Positions 22,490-34,438 are shown, counted from the first letter of the stretch. The stretch is 64,000 nucleotides of DNA from Buddleja alternifolia (GCA_019426215.1 CM033401.1:11351134-11415133); one strand, 5' to 3'. Made by a program: numbers and translations. Notes: generated by a model not told the origin, from the letters alone.

Positions 22490-23659
22490 CTATAAGCCCA
22501 CATTTTGTGTGCCTTTTAGGTATTTAAGGATCTTTTTGGTAGCAATTAAGTGTGATTCTCTAGGATCAGCTTGAAAGCCTGCACAAATGCATACTGAAAA
22601 CATAATCTCAGGTCTACTAGCGGTGAGATAAAGAAGTGATCCAATGATACCTCTATAATTAGTGATATCAATTTTCTTCCCATTTTCATCTTTATCTAAC
22701 TTAAGCGTTTGGCTCATTGGAATTTTTAAAGATGATGCGTTTTTCATACCAAATTTCTTAATCATATCTCTTGTATATTTAGCTTGATTTATAAATATGC
22801 CATTAGGGAGTTGTTTAACTTGTAATCCTAAGAAGAAAGTTAATTCACCCATCATGCTTATAATACCATCAACATGAATTTGGACTAAGAGAATATCTTC
22901 ATTATGGGTAATTTTAAATAACGTTGTATCAACGCTGCCTTTTGAAAAGCCTTTTCCTATAAGGAAGATAGAGAGAGTGTCATACCATGCTTTTGGTGCT
23001 TGTTTAAGGCCATATAGTGCCTTATCCAATTTGTAGACCATACTTTTCTCATGGTTGTTGATGAATCCTAAAGGTTGCTCCACATAGACTTCTTCTTGAA
23101 GTTTACCATTCAGGAATGCACTCTTCACGTCCATTTGGTACATTGTGAACTTATTGAATGTGGCAAATGCTAGGAACATCCTAATCGCTTCAAGACGGGC
23201 TACTGAGGCATACATCTCATCAAAATCAATACCCTCTTCTTCACAATAACCTTGAGCAACTAATCTGGCTTTTTTTCTTATAACAATGCCATCTTCATCC
23301 ATCTTGTTCCTAAAAACCCATATAGTTCCAATAACTCCTTGGTGAGTTGGTCTTGGTACTAGCGTCCAAACTTTGTTTCTCTCAAATTGGTTAAGCTCTT
23401 CTTGCATTGCTTCTATCCAACTTGAATCACTGAGTGCTTCATCCACTTTCTTTGGTTCCATTTGAGATAGAAAGCTTGCGAAAATGGCCTCATTGATTGT
23501 TGTGGACCTAGTTCTAATAGGTGCTTCAATATCTCCAATAACTAGCTCTGGTGGATGATCTTTAAACCATTTACGATCTGGTTGGAACAGGTTGAGAGAT
23601 TCTTGATTTTCAATCGCTTGACTCTCATTTGTCTCTGGCGTAATTGCTACATCATTCAC
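22490..23659 (-). pseudogene. M reverse transcriptase, catalytic box deleted
   Basis: Copia RT, 389 open codons: [67 protein letters not shown]. The catalytic YVDD is HVDG here. It is followed by an in-frame loss of 66 bp (22 codons), seen by comparison with P at 50770-50835. The open frame is misleading, because the enzyme cannot be active. Confidence 0.88.
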
Positions 23660-23689
23660 AGTTTCAGTTTGCTCTTGGTGATCATTCTC

Positions 23690-24951
23690 TTCATGATCAT
23701 CAGCGATTCTAAAAATATCATTATTTGTAACCTCACGAGTAACCTTGGGATTGGATACAAAGATCTCATCATCATCCTCATCATCACCATCATCTCCAAG
23801 ATTTATTTGTGACGCTTGTTGGGCAAGATCTTCAATTCTTACATCATCAGGATTAACCTTACTAGGTTCTTAGTTAGCATCATCAAATACAACATGAATG
23901 GATTCTTCAACCTTTGATTTGATCTTATTTAGGATGCGAAAACTCTTCCCGTTCTTGGCATAGCCAAGAAAGATTTCCTCATCCGCTTTAGGATCAAACG
24001 TCTTTAGGCTTTGGGATCCATTGTTATGAATTAAGCATTTTGAACCAAATGCATGAAAATATGAAACGTTAGGCTTACGTGCCTTCCACAACTCTTATGG
24101 AATCTTCTCATGTTGATTGTTGATCATACACCGGTTTTGAGTTTAGTAAGCGGTATTGATAGCTTCGACCCAAAACCTTTGAGGTAAATTGGACTCTGCA
24201 AGCATTGTCCTAGCGGCTTCTTTAAGCGTTCTGTTCCTTCGCTCAGCAACTCCATTCTGTTAAGGTGTTCTTGGAGAAGAATACTCATGGAGTATTCCAA
24301 AATCTATACAAAACCTCTCAATAAATTAGTTAGTAAATTCAGTTTCTCAATCGCTTCTAATTCTTGTCACTTTGAGATCTTTATAAGTTTGCATTTGACG
24401 AATTAGCGATGTGAGCTTGACACTAGTTTCATCTTTGGTCGCTAGGAATTCTACCCATGTATAGTGAGAGAAATAATCAACTATTACTAGCGAGTACTTT
24501 TTACCACTAACACTCATGATTTGAATAGGACCAAACAAATCTAGATGCAATAGTTCAAAAACTCTAGAAGTAGATAGGCATGGTTTTTTCTTAAAAGATG
24601 ATTTAACTTGTTTACCCATTTGACATGCATCACATTAGCGATTTTTCTGAAAGGAACCCTTAGGCAATCCCTCTACTAGATTTAGCGATATTAACTGAGA
24701 GATTGCCTTAAAGTTGAGATGATTCATTTTTCTATGCCATATCCAACCCAATTCATTTTGACTTTTAGCAACAAAGCATGTGGGGTTGTTATCAATTGTA
24801 GAATCCCAATCCACTAAATACACATTGTTCGTTCTTTTTCCTCTTAATTTAGTATTAGTCTTAGCGTCGTTAACATAGTAGTAGTCGCTTGAGAATTTGA
24901 CTTTAAAGGACAATTCTAATTCTTCTTAGGTACCCATGTTCTTTTGGGTCC
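23690..24951 (-). pseudogene. M integrase and linker; protease missing
   Basis: Zinc site: WIWHRKMNHLNF and, after a stop, CDACQMGK. Core: LLHLDLFGPIQ, VARIRSD-like VTRIRSD, and NGVAERRNRTLKEAA near 24230. The C-terminal part reads WKARKPNVSYFHAFGSKC and EEIFLGYAKNGKSF, then an acidic linker. Upstream, the frame jumps from WVPKK directly to SFKVKFSSDYYYVNDAKT. In P about 290 bp including the protease DSGS motif lie between these points, so M has lost its protease. Confidence 0.8.
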
Positions 24952-25094
24952 TTCAATGTTAGTGACTTTTGTTTGAATTAAAACTTTCAGAACTCATATT
25001 TGCGTAGTCTTCATTGAAGGAATACTGGCCTTCTTAGGTTTCACATTGCGTTGCGTGTGCTTTTTGGGTGTATAATAATATCCTTGATTATAAT
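24952..25094 (-). pseudogene. gag: M gag C-terminus
   Basis: The - strand reads YYYTP, then KPKKASIPSMKT and a run up to WVPKK. The corresponding P sequence is at 48250-48395. The other gag fragment lies at 33747-34438 across the N insertion. Confidence 0.7.
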
Positions 25095-26743
25095 TGTTAG
25101 GTATATGCCCTAGATGTCAATGAGGACAAATAGTTAGATTAGGGTATCTTATTATGTAGTACAAACTATTAAAATGATATTAATAAAGGAATCTATATTT
25201 TGTTCATATAAATCTTTATGGCATCTAAATAAGTATTGAACATATAGTCCATGTGAATAATGGTTTGACACTTTGCCCTTTATGGAATAAAGACGTGGCA
25301 TGGGAAGAGTCTTACACCTTATCACTTAAAAGGGTTCGCAAGTCAAAGAATCTTAATTGGGCATTAAGATTCGACTTGTATGACATATGCTCTGACGATG
25401 AGTGGCAGTCGAACACTATAGGGATAGTGGGAACAAGTATCATAGATATGTCAATGGAATTGACATATTCGAACACGGCTCGTAGTAATCCGATCACATG
25501 GATATTTACTTAGTGACTGTCAATGATTGGACTACTGATTGTAATAGTATGCGTGAGCTTTATACCTGAGGGTTCATGATCAATGTGCTTGTATTATTGG
25601 ATCTGTTACCAGGGTAGTTAGGCCCATATCACCCGTCGTGGGGTCGACCTCGAAGTTCGATATCAATGAGACAAGTAGCAGTTGATCAGTGATCGCCAAG
25701 ATGGGATTCACTGTCTTGATAGTAAACGAGTAGGTATCCTGTGAGATCATAGGCTAATGAGATTATACAGTCTTTGGCTAAAGCATAACAACTAACTCAT
25801 GTGGGACACTGAGGGTAGTTTAGTAATTTCATTATGCTATAATCTAATGCACAATATCAAGTTTAGTGAGTTTGACACTTTTCATGACTCTCACTTGATC
25901 GGGATACGTCAGTGAAGGGCTTATACTCATACGGCATTTATGATCAAGAGGTTCGTAAAATGATTCATTCATTCCGTACTCAATTGGGTTACGATCCACA
26001 TGACTGACTAGGTGACACTCACATTCTTAGGTAATTCCTCCCTTTGGCAATTGAGACGAATCTAAAGAGTCGCGCTATAAGAAACGAACGGGAGGTATGT
26101 TTTTGTGTAAATCTTTTAGAAAGAATTAAATGGACTGATCGATTTAATTAGATTAAATAAATTAATTAAATATTTGATTTAATTAGATTAAATTAAATTA
26201 TTTAATTAGTATATTAATTAAAAGGAATTAATTAATAGTATATAATATATTTAAATTGAGTTTAAATTAAATATATACAGATGGGCTAGAAATTAGACAA
26301 GCCAATTAAAATCCCACCCAGTCCAAGGAAGCCCTAGGAGGGGCGGCCACTTAGGGTTGGAATAGCCTCAAACTTGTTCCACAAGCTAGTTGAGTTTAGG
26401 ACTCCTACAGTATAACAAACCCTAATACAAGAAAGAAACACAACACAAAAGGAAAAAGAACTCTCTCCCCTCTCTCCTCTCTCCTCTCTAGCCGTCCACT
26501 ACTGCAAAGAAGGAGGAGTTTCGGGATCTTTGGAAGGCTCGTTTCGCGTGAAGCTTTAGAGACAGGAGCCCTTGGAGGATTACTGTTCTGCAGAATCAGT
26601 AAACGAATCAAAAAGGTATTTTTATTCGTTCTGATTTTTGCGAAACTCATCAAAAACCATCAGATCTATTTTTGTGATCTGCCGGTAGGAATCCTCGAAT
26701 CTTTCGCTGCAATTCTCTGTTTTCATGTATAGGATTCCTAAAA
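25095..26743 (+). repeat. N 5' LTR
   Basis: Starts TGTTAGGTATATGCCCTAGA and ends ATTCCTAAAA. The 3' LTR keeps CCTAACA, so the terminal C has mutated here. It is 1649 bp against 1471 bp for the 3' copy. The difference comes from several deletions in the 3' copy. Confidence 0.92.
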
Positions 26744-26744
26744 G

Positions 26745-26757
26745 TGGTATCAGAGCC
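26745..26757 (+). other. N primer binding site
   Basis: TGGTATCAGAGCC lies one base after the 5' LTR. It is the standard plant copia site for initiator tRNA-Met. Confidence 0.9.
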
Positions 26758-28409
26758 GACTTAAACGAATCTGATGATTTTTGCATTTAAGATTATGTAG
26801 GTTAAAATTGGATTTTTAAAAATTGATTTTGTATGTTTAATATTCGTTGTTAAATTTGAAATTTTGAAAATATTCATCGCCTTGAAATTGTCGCACGATT
26901 ACATGGTTTTTCGCCGCCGGCAATGGCGAATTGGGGTGGCATCACCGTGTGTTTTTGAAGCACACGCGAGCACCACCACTGCTCGTGTAATTAGAAAAAC
27001 AAAAACCAAAAATAAAATAAAAGGGGCAGCGCCGCCCTAGGCGTGCCGGGCTCGGCCTAGCAGTGCTGGACCGTAGCCCGAGGCCAGCATGAGCGGCACA
27101 CTTCTGTGCGCTCTAACCGGCGCTGGGCCCTGCCTAGAATATTAATACATATATTTTTTTATATTTTTAATATTTAAATATATATATAAATTAATAAATA
27201 TTAGTGTTTCACCCTAATAGACAAATTCGACCCGTGATTTGCAAAACCCCTTTTTCCTAAAATATTTTTCTTAGTATTAAATTGGATTTAATTAAGTTAA
27301 AATTGGATTTGCCTTGAATAGTAAATTGGATTTAATAATATCATAAGTTAAATTGGATTTTTATTTATGATATGCGACGACTAAATAAATAAGATTTATT
27401 TTAGGTTGATTATATTTTTTCAAAATAAATTAGGAATAAGTTTGACTTATTTCCTAAATAATAAATTGGATTATTTCCTTTCATAATTGAAATTAAAATT
27501 CATCTTTTCTAATTAAATTAGATTTAATCGGTTTTTGAATTTCTTTTCAATTTTAAACTCAAAACCAACATAAACTTAAATATTTTTCTTACATGCTTGG
27601 ATGTATGTTGTGGTGGATGCTTCCATGGACTTAGGTTTTTTTACCGCTTTAGTATTATCTGGGTTGTATTGGGCAATTGCCCCCCCAATTTGTACTTTTA
27701 ATTTTGGTAGTATGATGTATAGGGTGCTTTCTGAGTTGTGTATATTAGAGGTAGGACCTTTTCTAGCTTGGAGCCCGAAGATCTATTAGAAATTAGATTT
27801 GTAATAGACCCCTATCCCCTGATTGATCTATTGGCTTGGATCAATCTAGAATGTCCATGGAAATGAATGTTGTTAGAATAATGGGGGTTATGAGTTATGC
27901 ATGGCGTCGTCCCGACTAATGGGGGTTATGCATTAATTCATAATCCATATCTCTTCAAGTGCATTTGATGCCATCGGTCGAAGCAAATCTTATCCCATAC
28001 ACCGTTACAGGTTGCAAGATAAGATTCAACTGTTAGATCGATAGGAGTTGATGGGAAAGTACTTAGATGGATCGCCACCAATATTTCGTTACAGGCTGAG
28101 GTTGAGTGATCCATGAGCCAACGGTAGATTGAATCATCTGTAAGACTGGTTGACATGGCATGTCACTTCAAAAGTTCCAATGAGCCATACATCGTTACAG
28201 ATTGCAACTCATTGAAATTTTTGAAGAACTCAATCACTCACTATGAAATCTTTGCAACGAGATTTCCATTCATTTCAGTGGGAGTGCAATGGTTCGAAAA
28301 ATGTAGTGGGAGCTAAGTCAAACATTAAAGTCCTAATTTTTACTTGGGTACAACATAATTATCTAATTGAATCTTGGTTGTTTTCTGCAGTTATATTATC
28401 TCTCTCAAA
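26758..28409 (+). other. N leader region
   Basis: 1.65 kb without a supported ORF. It contains a GC-rich patch at about 27026-27136 in otherwise AT-rich DNA. TAATGGGGGTTATG occurs twice (about 27879 and 27919). Three copies of a CGTTACAG motif lie near its end. Confidence 0.7.
27995..28209 (+). repeat. Three spaced copies of a CGTTACAG motif
   Basis: CCATACACCGTTACAGGTTG (27995), TATTTCGTTACAGGCTGAGG (28082) and GCCATACATCGTTACAGATT (28183) recur at spacings of about 87 and 101 bp. They sit 200-415 bp before gag. This may be a dimerisation or packaging signal; function not shown. Confidence 0.55.
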
Positions 28410-29112
28410 ATGGTTAATATCTTGTTGTTAAAAATGCTTGAGAAAAATGTCCTCACTGGACCAAACTACGGTGACTGGGTCAAGAGGCTAAGAACTGGTC
28501 TTAGAAAGAAATCAGTTCAACATGTTTTAGAACAAGATGGTCCAACTTTCCCTGGGGCTGAAAATGGAACATCTGTTCTCAAAATTAACAAGAAATGGAA
28601 TTCTGATGCTCAAAAGGTCACCAGTTACATGTTAATCCCAAATCCATCATGCTTCATTTGGAGGAAATGTTCGGGGAACATGGAAAATCAATTCGGTATT
28701 ATTTATCTAAGGAACTTTTCCAAGCAAGAATGGGAGAAAATGATGAAGTGGCAAGTCATGTTATGAACATGATATCCATGATTGGAAGACTCCAGACTCG
28801 GGGAAGTTTCATGGATTTTCATCTACAAGTAAACCTTATTCTTCAATCTCTTCCTAAATCCTTTTCTGCCTTTGTCACTGACTTTGAAGTTGATGACCTG
28901 GGAGGTTCTTTAATGGATCTTAAAGACAGACTTGTTCACATACAAACTCTCATGAGGAGGGAATTGGAGGATGATTTACCTCTAAATGGACTGCTTAGCA
29001 TAAGAATTACTTCTGATAACCATAGAAGGGGAAAGAAGAGCCCAAGGGTTGCAACAACATGTGTTCACTGCTAAGAGGTGGACAACTGGAAAAATGACTG
29101 CCCTAAGCTGAA
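28410..29112 (+). pseudogene. gag: N gag
   Basis: The ATG at 28410 opens a copia capsid (LTGPNYGDWVKRLRTGLRKK, NKKWNSDAQKVTSYML). A frameshift near 28650 moves the frame to 28649-29074 (FQARMGENDEVASHVMNMIS, LQSLPKSFSAFVTDFEVD). The zinc knuckle region reads CVHC, then a stop, and NWKNDC, so the knuckle histidine is asparagine and the frame is cut. Confidence 0.8.
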
Positions 29113-29583
29113 AGCGAAAATTACTTCAGGTATGGAACTTAATGTTTTAGAAACAAATTGTTCTGTTACCATATTTTCAACTTCCTGGATTCTAGACTCT
29201 GGGGCTAGTGCTCACATATGTGTTATGAACCAGGAGCTGGAAAGAAGTAAGAAGCTGGAGCATGTTGAAGTGATGATCAATCTTGGCATCGGTCATAGTG
29301 TAGCAGCCTCACACATTGGCACCACTTCCCTTAGTTTATCATCTGGACATTTATTATATTTAGACAATTGCCTTATTTTGCTAAGAATATTGTTTCAATT
29401 CCTGTTTTAGTCAAGAAATGTTAGTTATTTTCCTTTATGAACAATTCTTGTGACATTTATTTTAGAAATGAATGTGTTGGAGCGTCTTTAATAAATGGTT
29501 TATATTATATTAATGTCCAAAATGATTGTAATCTTAATGCTGTAACAAGAAAATGCAGAATGTATGATACAAACTTGAGATAG
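29113..29583 (+). pseudogene. N protease region
   Basis: WILDSGASAHICVMNQEL gives the aspartic protease motif DSGA (aspartate at 29195-29197). A stop lies at 29408-29410, and the following 170 bp is decayed linker before the integrase. Confidence 0.75.
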
Positions 29584-30470
29584 CTATGGCACTTGAGACT
29601 AGGTCATGTCGAGGACCAAAGACTACACGAGTTAGAAAAGGATGGAGTCATAGACTCATTGGGATCAGATCCCTGTGCCACTTGTGAGTTTTGTATCCAA
29701 GGCAAAATGATCAAGTCCCCCTTCACATGGAATTTTGAAAGAGCCACAAAAGTCTTAAGTCTAGTTCATACTGATATGTGCGGACCATTTGGAAATATGG
29801 CCCATGGTGGTTTTCAGTACTTCATCATATTTACCGATGACCATTCTAGGTGTGGCTACGTGTATTTAATGAAGTACAAGTCTGAATCATTGGAGAAATT
29901 CATTGAATTCAAAACTTTAGTCGAAAACCAAATCGGGCATCATATCAAGACACTTCGGTCTGACCGCGGTGGCGAGTATATGAATGCGGAGTTTGACTAG
30001 CTCTTTGGGAACATGGCATACTTTTACAGCTTACTCCTTTAGCAACTCCATAATTAAATGGCGTAGCAGAACGAAGGAATCGAACACTGTTGGACATGGT
30101 TCGATCCATGCTCAGCTACACAGATTTACCTATTTCACTGTGCGGACACGCGCTGCTTACAACAACTCACATCTGAATAGATGTCCCTCCAAATCTGTTC
30201 CTAAAACACCGTATCAGATATGGCGTGGAAGGAAGCCTAATCTGAAACACATAAGAATATGGGGTTGCCCAGCTTACGTGAAAAAGACCAAGACAGAGAA
30301 ATTGGAGGCTAGGTCCATAAAAGGGCGATTCGTTGGACATCCCAAGGATTCCATGGGATACCTTTTCTACCTTCCCGATGATCAGAGAATCATTGTTGCC
30401 TTACAAGCAATCTTTCTCGAAGAAGAATTCATTCGAGAAGGAGGAGCTGGTAGAAGTATTGTTCTATAAG
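29584..30470 (+). pseudogene. N integrase
   Basis: The zinc site is LWHLRLGH, then CATCEFCIQGKM. The core has VHTDMCGPFGN and LRSDRGGEYMNAEF. A stop at 29998-30000 and frameshifts interrupt the region holding the catalytic glutamate (GVAERRNRTL-like sequence at about 30060). The frame re-forms as KTPYQIWRGRKPNLKHIRIW to 30469. Confidence 0.82.
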
Positions 30471-30610
30471 AACAAAATGAATCCCCTGTGGAAGACACTG
30501 TTCAAGAGACCTAACCCGACCCAGAAACGACACAACCATCAGTGCGCAGGTCTACTAGAGTATCTCAACCGCCTAAGAGATATGGTTCTCTGCTATAAGG
30601 AGAGCATAAT

Positions 30611-31648
30611 TTGTATGAAGTAGCAGAAAGAAACCATGGAGATGATCCCTCTAGTTATGACCAGGCAATGATGGATATGGATTCTGCAAAATGGCATGAA
30701 GCTATGAAAGTGGAAATGGGTTTGATGTATTCGAACCAAGTCTGGAATCTAGTAGATCCTCCCAAAGGTATTGTACCTATTGGATGCAAATGGATCTATA
30801 AGATAAATATAGATCCGGATGGCAAAGTGGATACCTATAAGGCCAGGTTAGTGGCGAAAGGGTATAGTCAGAAGGAGGGCATTGACTATGAGGAAACCTT
30901 TTCACCAGTAGCTATGATCAAATCCATTAGAATTCTACTTTCAATAGTTGCATACCTGGATTATGAAATCTGGCAAACGGATGTGAAAACCGCCTTCCTA
31001 AATGGATTCCTCAAGGAGGATATCTATATGGAGCAGCCCAAAGGTTTCATATCCAATACCGATTCTCATAAGGTCTGCAAGTTAAATAGGTCCATTTATG
31101 GACTGAAGCAGGCCTCTCACAGTTGGAATCTTTATTTTGATGAAGAAGTACGAAACAACGGCTTTATCAAAAATGAGGATGAACCATGTGTCTATAAAAA
31201 GGTCAGTGGGAGCAAGTTATCATTCCTGGTACTATACGTGGATGACATTCTGCTTATAGGGAATGATACAAGTTTGCTAACTTCGGTTAAGACATGGCTT
31301 TCAAGCACATTCTCTATGAAAGACTTAGGAGAAGCCACCTATGTCCTAAGAATTCGAATCTACAGGGATAGATCGAGTAAGACTATAGGTCTCTCCCAAG
31401 CCCTTTACTTAGAAAAGGTCCTAAAGCGATTTGGGATGGAAAATTCTAAAAGAGGTCTTTTGCCCATGAGACATGGAATTCATCTCTCCAAAAAGATGAG
31501 TCCTCAAAGTGAGGAAGATCGAAGAGAGATGAGTACCATCCCCTATGCCTCGGTAGTGGGAAGTCTTATATACGCTATGTTATGCACGAGACCAGATCTT
31601 GCATATGCTGTGAGCGTAGTAAGTAGGTTTCAAGCTAACCCAAGCTAA
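30611..31648 (+). pseudogene. N reverse transcriptase, long open segment
   Basis: 345 open codons cover most of the copia RT: AKWHEAMKVEMGLMYSNQVW, YKARLVAKGYSQKEGIDYEE, TDVKTAFLNGFLKEDIYMEQ, YGLKQASHSWN and an intact catalytic LYVDDILLIGND. It stops at 31646-31648 after SRFQANPS, where the RT-RNase H linker should continue. The motif set is intact, but the gene is cut off from gag and RNase H by stops. Confidence 0.88.
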
Positions 31649-32262
31649 ACACATTTGATAGCCGTGAAATCAATCTTAAAGTACTTGAGAAGAACTAAAG
31701 ATATGATCCTCACATATGGCAATGAAGAAATGAAAGTGGATGGTTATACTGATTCAGATTTCCAATCTGACATCGATGACTGAAAATCCACTTCTGGATT
31801 CATATTCACTTTGAACGGTGGAGCAGTGTTTTGGAAAAATTCCAAGCAAAGCACAATTGCTGATTCGACCACCGAAGCTGAATATGTGGTAGCCTCGGAG
31901 GCATCCAAAGAGGCTATTTGGATAAAGAAGTTCATTACTGAACTTCAAGTTGCTATTTGGATAAAGAAGTTCATTACTGAACTTCAAGTTGTTCCTAGCA
32001 TGGAGCTTCTGTTGCCACTATGGTGTGACAACAACAGAGCCATCGCGCAAGCAAAGGAACTAAGGTCTCACAAAAAACCTGAACACATATAGAAGAGATA
32101 TCACATAATTTGAGAAATCGTTGGAAAAGGCGACATCGCCGTGCAGAAAATAGCCTCAGCGGATAACGTAGCTAACCCACTCACTAAGCCATTAGCGCAG
32201 GCGGTGCTAGAGCAACATCTTGAGAAGATGGGTATAAGATACCAAAGCGATTGGCATTAAGT
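31649..32262 (+). pseudogene. N RNase H
   Basis: [20 protein letters not shown] and [15 protein letters not shown] mark copia RNase H. A stop at about 31782, the 39-bp duplication, and a stop at 32090 disrupt it. The final KPLAQAVLEQHLEKMGI-like segment ends just before the purine tract. Confidence 0.82.
31913..31990 (+). repeat. 39-bp perfect tandem duplication in N RNase H
   Basis: GCTATTTGGATAAAGAAGTT and the following 19 bp occur twice back to back, adding 13 residues ([13 protein letters not shown]) in frame. It is a simple duplication within the domain. Confidence 0.95.
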
Positions 32263-32275
32263 GCAAGTGGGAGAT

Positions 32276-33746
32276 TGTTAGGTATATGCCCTAGATGCCA
32301 ATGAGGATAAATAGTTAGATTAGGGTATCTTATTATGTTGTACAAACTATTAAAATGATATTAATAAAGACATCTGTATTCTGTTCATATAAATCTTTAT
32401 GACATCTAAATAAGTATTGAACCTATAGTCCATGTGAATAAAGCTTTGACTCTTTGCCGAGTAAAGACGTGGCATGGGAGGAGTCTTACACCTTATCACT
32501 TACAAGGGTTCGCAAGTCAAAGAATCTTAATTGGCCATTAAGACTTGACTTTTATGACACATGCTCTGACGATGAGCGCCAGTCGAACACTATAGGGATA
32601 GTGGGAGCAAGTATCATAGATATGTCATTGGAATTGACATATTCGAACACGGCTCATAGTAATCCGATCACATGGGTATTTACTCAGTGGCTGTCAATGA
32701 TTGGACTACTGATCGTAATAGTATGCGTGAGCCTTATACCTGAGGGTTCATGATCAATGTGCTTGTATTATTGGATCTGTTACCAGAGTAGTTAGGCCCA
32801 TATCACCCGTCGTGGGGTCGACCTCGAAGTTCGATATCAATGAGACAAGTAGCAGTTGATCAGTGATCGCCAAGATGGGATTCACTGTCTCGATAGTCAT
32901 AGGCTAATGAAATTATAAAGTCTTTGGCCAAAGCATAACAACTAACTTATTTGGGACACTGAGGGTAGTTTAGTAATTGCATTATGCTCTAATCTAATGC
33001 TCAGTATCAAGTTTAGTGAGTTTGACATTTTCCATGACTCTCACTTGATCGGGATACGTCAGTGAAGGACTTATACTCATACGGCATTTATGATCAAGAC
33101 GTTTGTAAAATAATTCATTCATTTCGTACTTAATTGGGTTATGATGTGAGTCCACGGGACTGGCTAGGTGACACTCACATCCTTAGGTAATTTCTCTCTT
33201 TACCAATTGAGACGAACATAAAGAGTCACGCTATAAGAAACGAACGGGATGTATCTTTTTGCGTATATCTTTTAGAAAGAATTAAATGAACTGATTAATT
33301 TAATTAGATTAAATCAATTAATTAAAAGGAATTAATTAATAGTATATATTATATTTAAATTGGTTTTAAATTAAATATATACAGATGGGCTAAAAATTAG
33401 ACAAGCCAATTAAAGCCCACCTAATCCAAGGAAGCCTTAGGATGGGCGGCCACTTAGGGTTGGAGTAGCTTTCAACTTGTTCCACAAGCTAGTTGAGTTT
33501 AAAAGGATTCCTATAGTGGAACAAACCCTAAGACAAGAAAGAAACACAACACAAAAGGAAAAAGAACTCTCTCCCCTCTCTCCTCTCTAGCCGTCCACTA
33601 TTATCAAGAATGAGGAGTTTCGGGATCTTTGGAAGGCTCGTTTCGTGTGAAGCTTTAGAGATAGGAGCCCTTGGAGGATTGCTGTTCTGCAGAATCCTCG
33701 AATCTTCCGTCGCAATTCTTTGTTTTCATGTATAGGATTCCTAACA
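32276..33746 (+). repeat. N 3' LTR
   Basis: Begins TGTTAGGTATATGCCCTAGA after AAGTGGGAGAT and ends TTCCTAACA. Compared with the 5' LTR it lacks about 26 bp near 32898, part of an AT-rich block near 33315, and 96 bp near 33692. Confidence 0.92.
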
Positions 33747-34438
33747 ATAATAGTAATCATAATCATAATCATAATCATAATCATAATCATAATCATCATA
33801 GTATCGATAATATGATCTTGACTGTCTTGGATATTGATGCTGGTATTTCCTTGGCGCTGGTTTGGGTTGCACTTTTGGTGCTGGACGCTTAGCACTTGAT
33901 TCACAGTGGTCAGGTTTATCTTAGCCTTTTGAGCATTTGGATGAACCCATCTTTGTGAATCATTCACTTTCGCCTTACCCTTGCCTAAGTTAGCTTTGGC
34001 TTTCTCATTTGGCCTCGTACCATTGTCACTTGGCTCATTTAGCGTTTGACTTTGTGAACCTTTCTCAAAAAAGAAAACACCCTTTCCTTTGTTGTTTTTG
34101 TAACATTAGGTTCATTTGGTTGTTTACCGAATTTATTGCATCTTAAACTGGTCTTTTCACCAAACACTCTTGTTACCTCAGTCACATTATCCAACTTTCT
34201 TGAAGCTTTTGATAATGATGAGATGAGCTGCTCTGATTTGGTAAGTCTAGCGATTAGCTCAGCTTCTCTCTTGACTATTATATCAAGATCACTTTTTAAC
34301 TGGGTTATTTCACTCTTAAGCGATTGATTCTTCTCAATGAATTGTTGCTGAATTTGCAACGCTGCTTTGAGCGTTACTTTATCACTTGTAGCGATGAAAT
34401 GAAAGCGAAGTGATTTTGATATATCTTAGCGGCATCTT
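33747..34438 (-). pseudogene. gag: M gag, internal fragment
   Basis: The - strand reads IQQQFIEKNQSLKSEITQLK and KREAELIARLTKSEQLISSL, a likely coiled coil, then NVTEVTRVFGEKT. It matches P gag at about 37480-37860. Frameshifts follow near 34060. It is cut on the right by P and on the left by N. Confidence 0.85.
33755..33796 (+). repeat. (AATCAT)7 microsatellite
   Basis: Seven exact copies. On the - strand it encodes alternating Tyr-Asp in M gag. P has only one or two such codon pairs here, so it expanded in M. N is inserted 3 bp away, counting its target copy. Confidence 0.95.

Larger units (their letters stand above)
25095..33746 (+). mobile_element. N: Ty1/copia element nested in M
   Basis: Full-length, 8652 bp, with LTRs at both ends and a perfect target duplication ATAAT (25090-25094 and 33747-33751). 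Order: 5' LTR, tRNA-Met primer site, 1.65-kb leader, gag, protease, integrase, RT, RNase H, purine tract AAGTGGGAGAT, 3' LTR. That integrase precedes RT makes it copia. All reading frames are broken except a long RT segment. The lineage is not assigned. Confidence 0.93.
15749..34438 (-). mobile_element. M: Sirevirus-like Ty1/copia element, - strand, interrupted
   Basis: Read right to left: gag fragment (34438-33747), gag/integrase/RT/RNase H (25094-21995), extra ORF (21145-17738), polypurine tract, 3' LTR (17257-15749). The presence of an extra ORF after pol, purine tracts after the RNase H stop, and 1.5-kb LTRs fits Sireviruses. Element N (25095-33746) lies within it, and P starts inside its gag at 34439. 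The 5' LTR and gag start must be beyond the window, after P. Confidence 0.8.

Noticed and set aside
25253..25513. ORFs in the N LTRs (also 32454-32753) that resemble each other
   Set aside because: Similarity is due to LTR homology, and the same block appears inverted in S1. No coding features and changes do not favour the frame.
33755..33796. Regular short repeats as a CRISPR array
   Set aside because: The units are 6 bp without spacers, lie in a plant retrotransposon gag, and encode Tyr-Asp pairs. It is a microsatellite.
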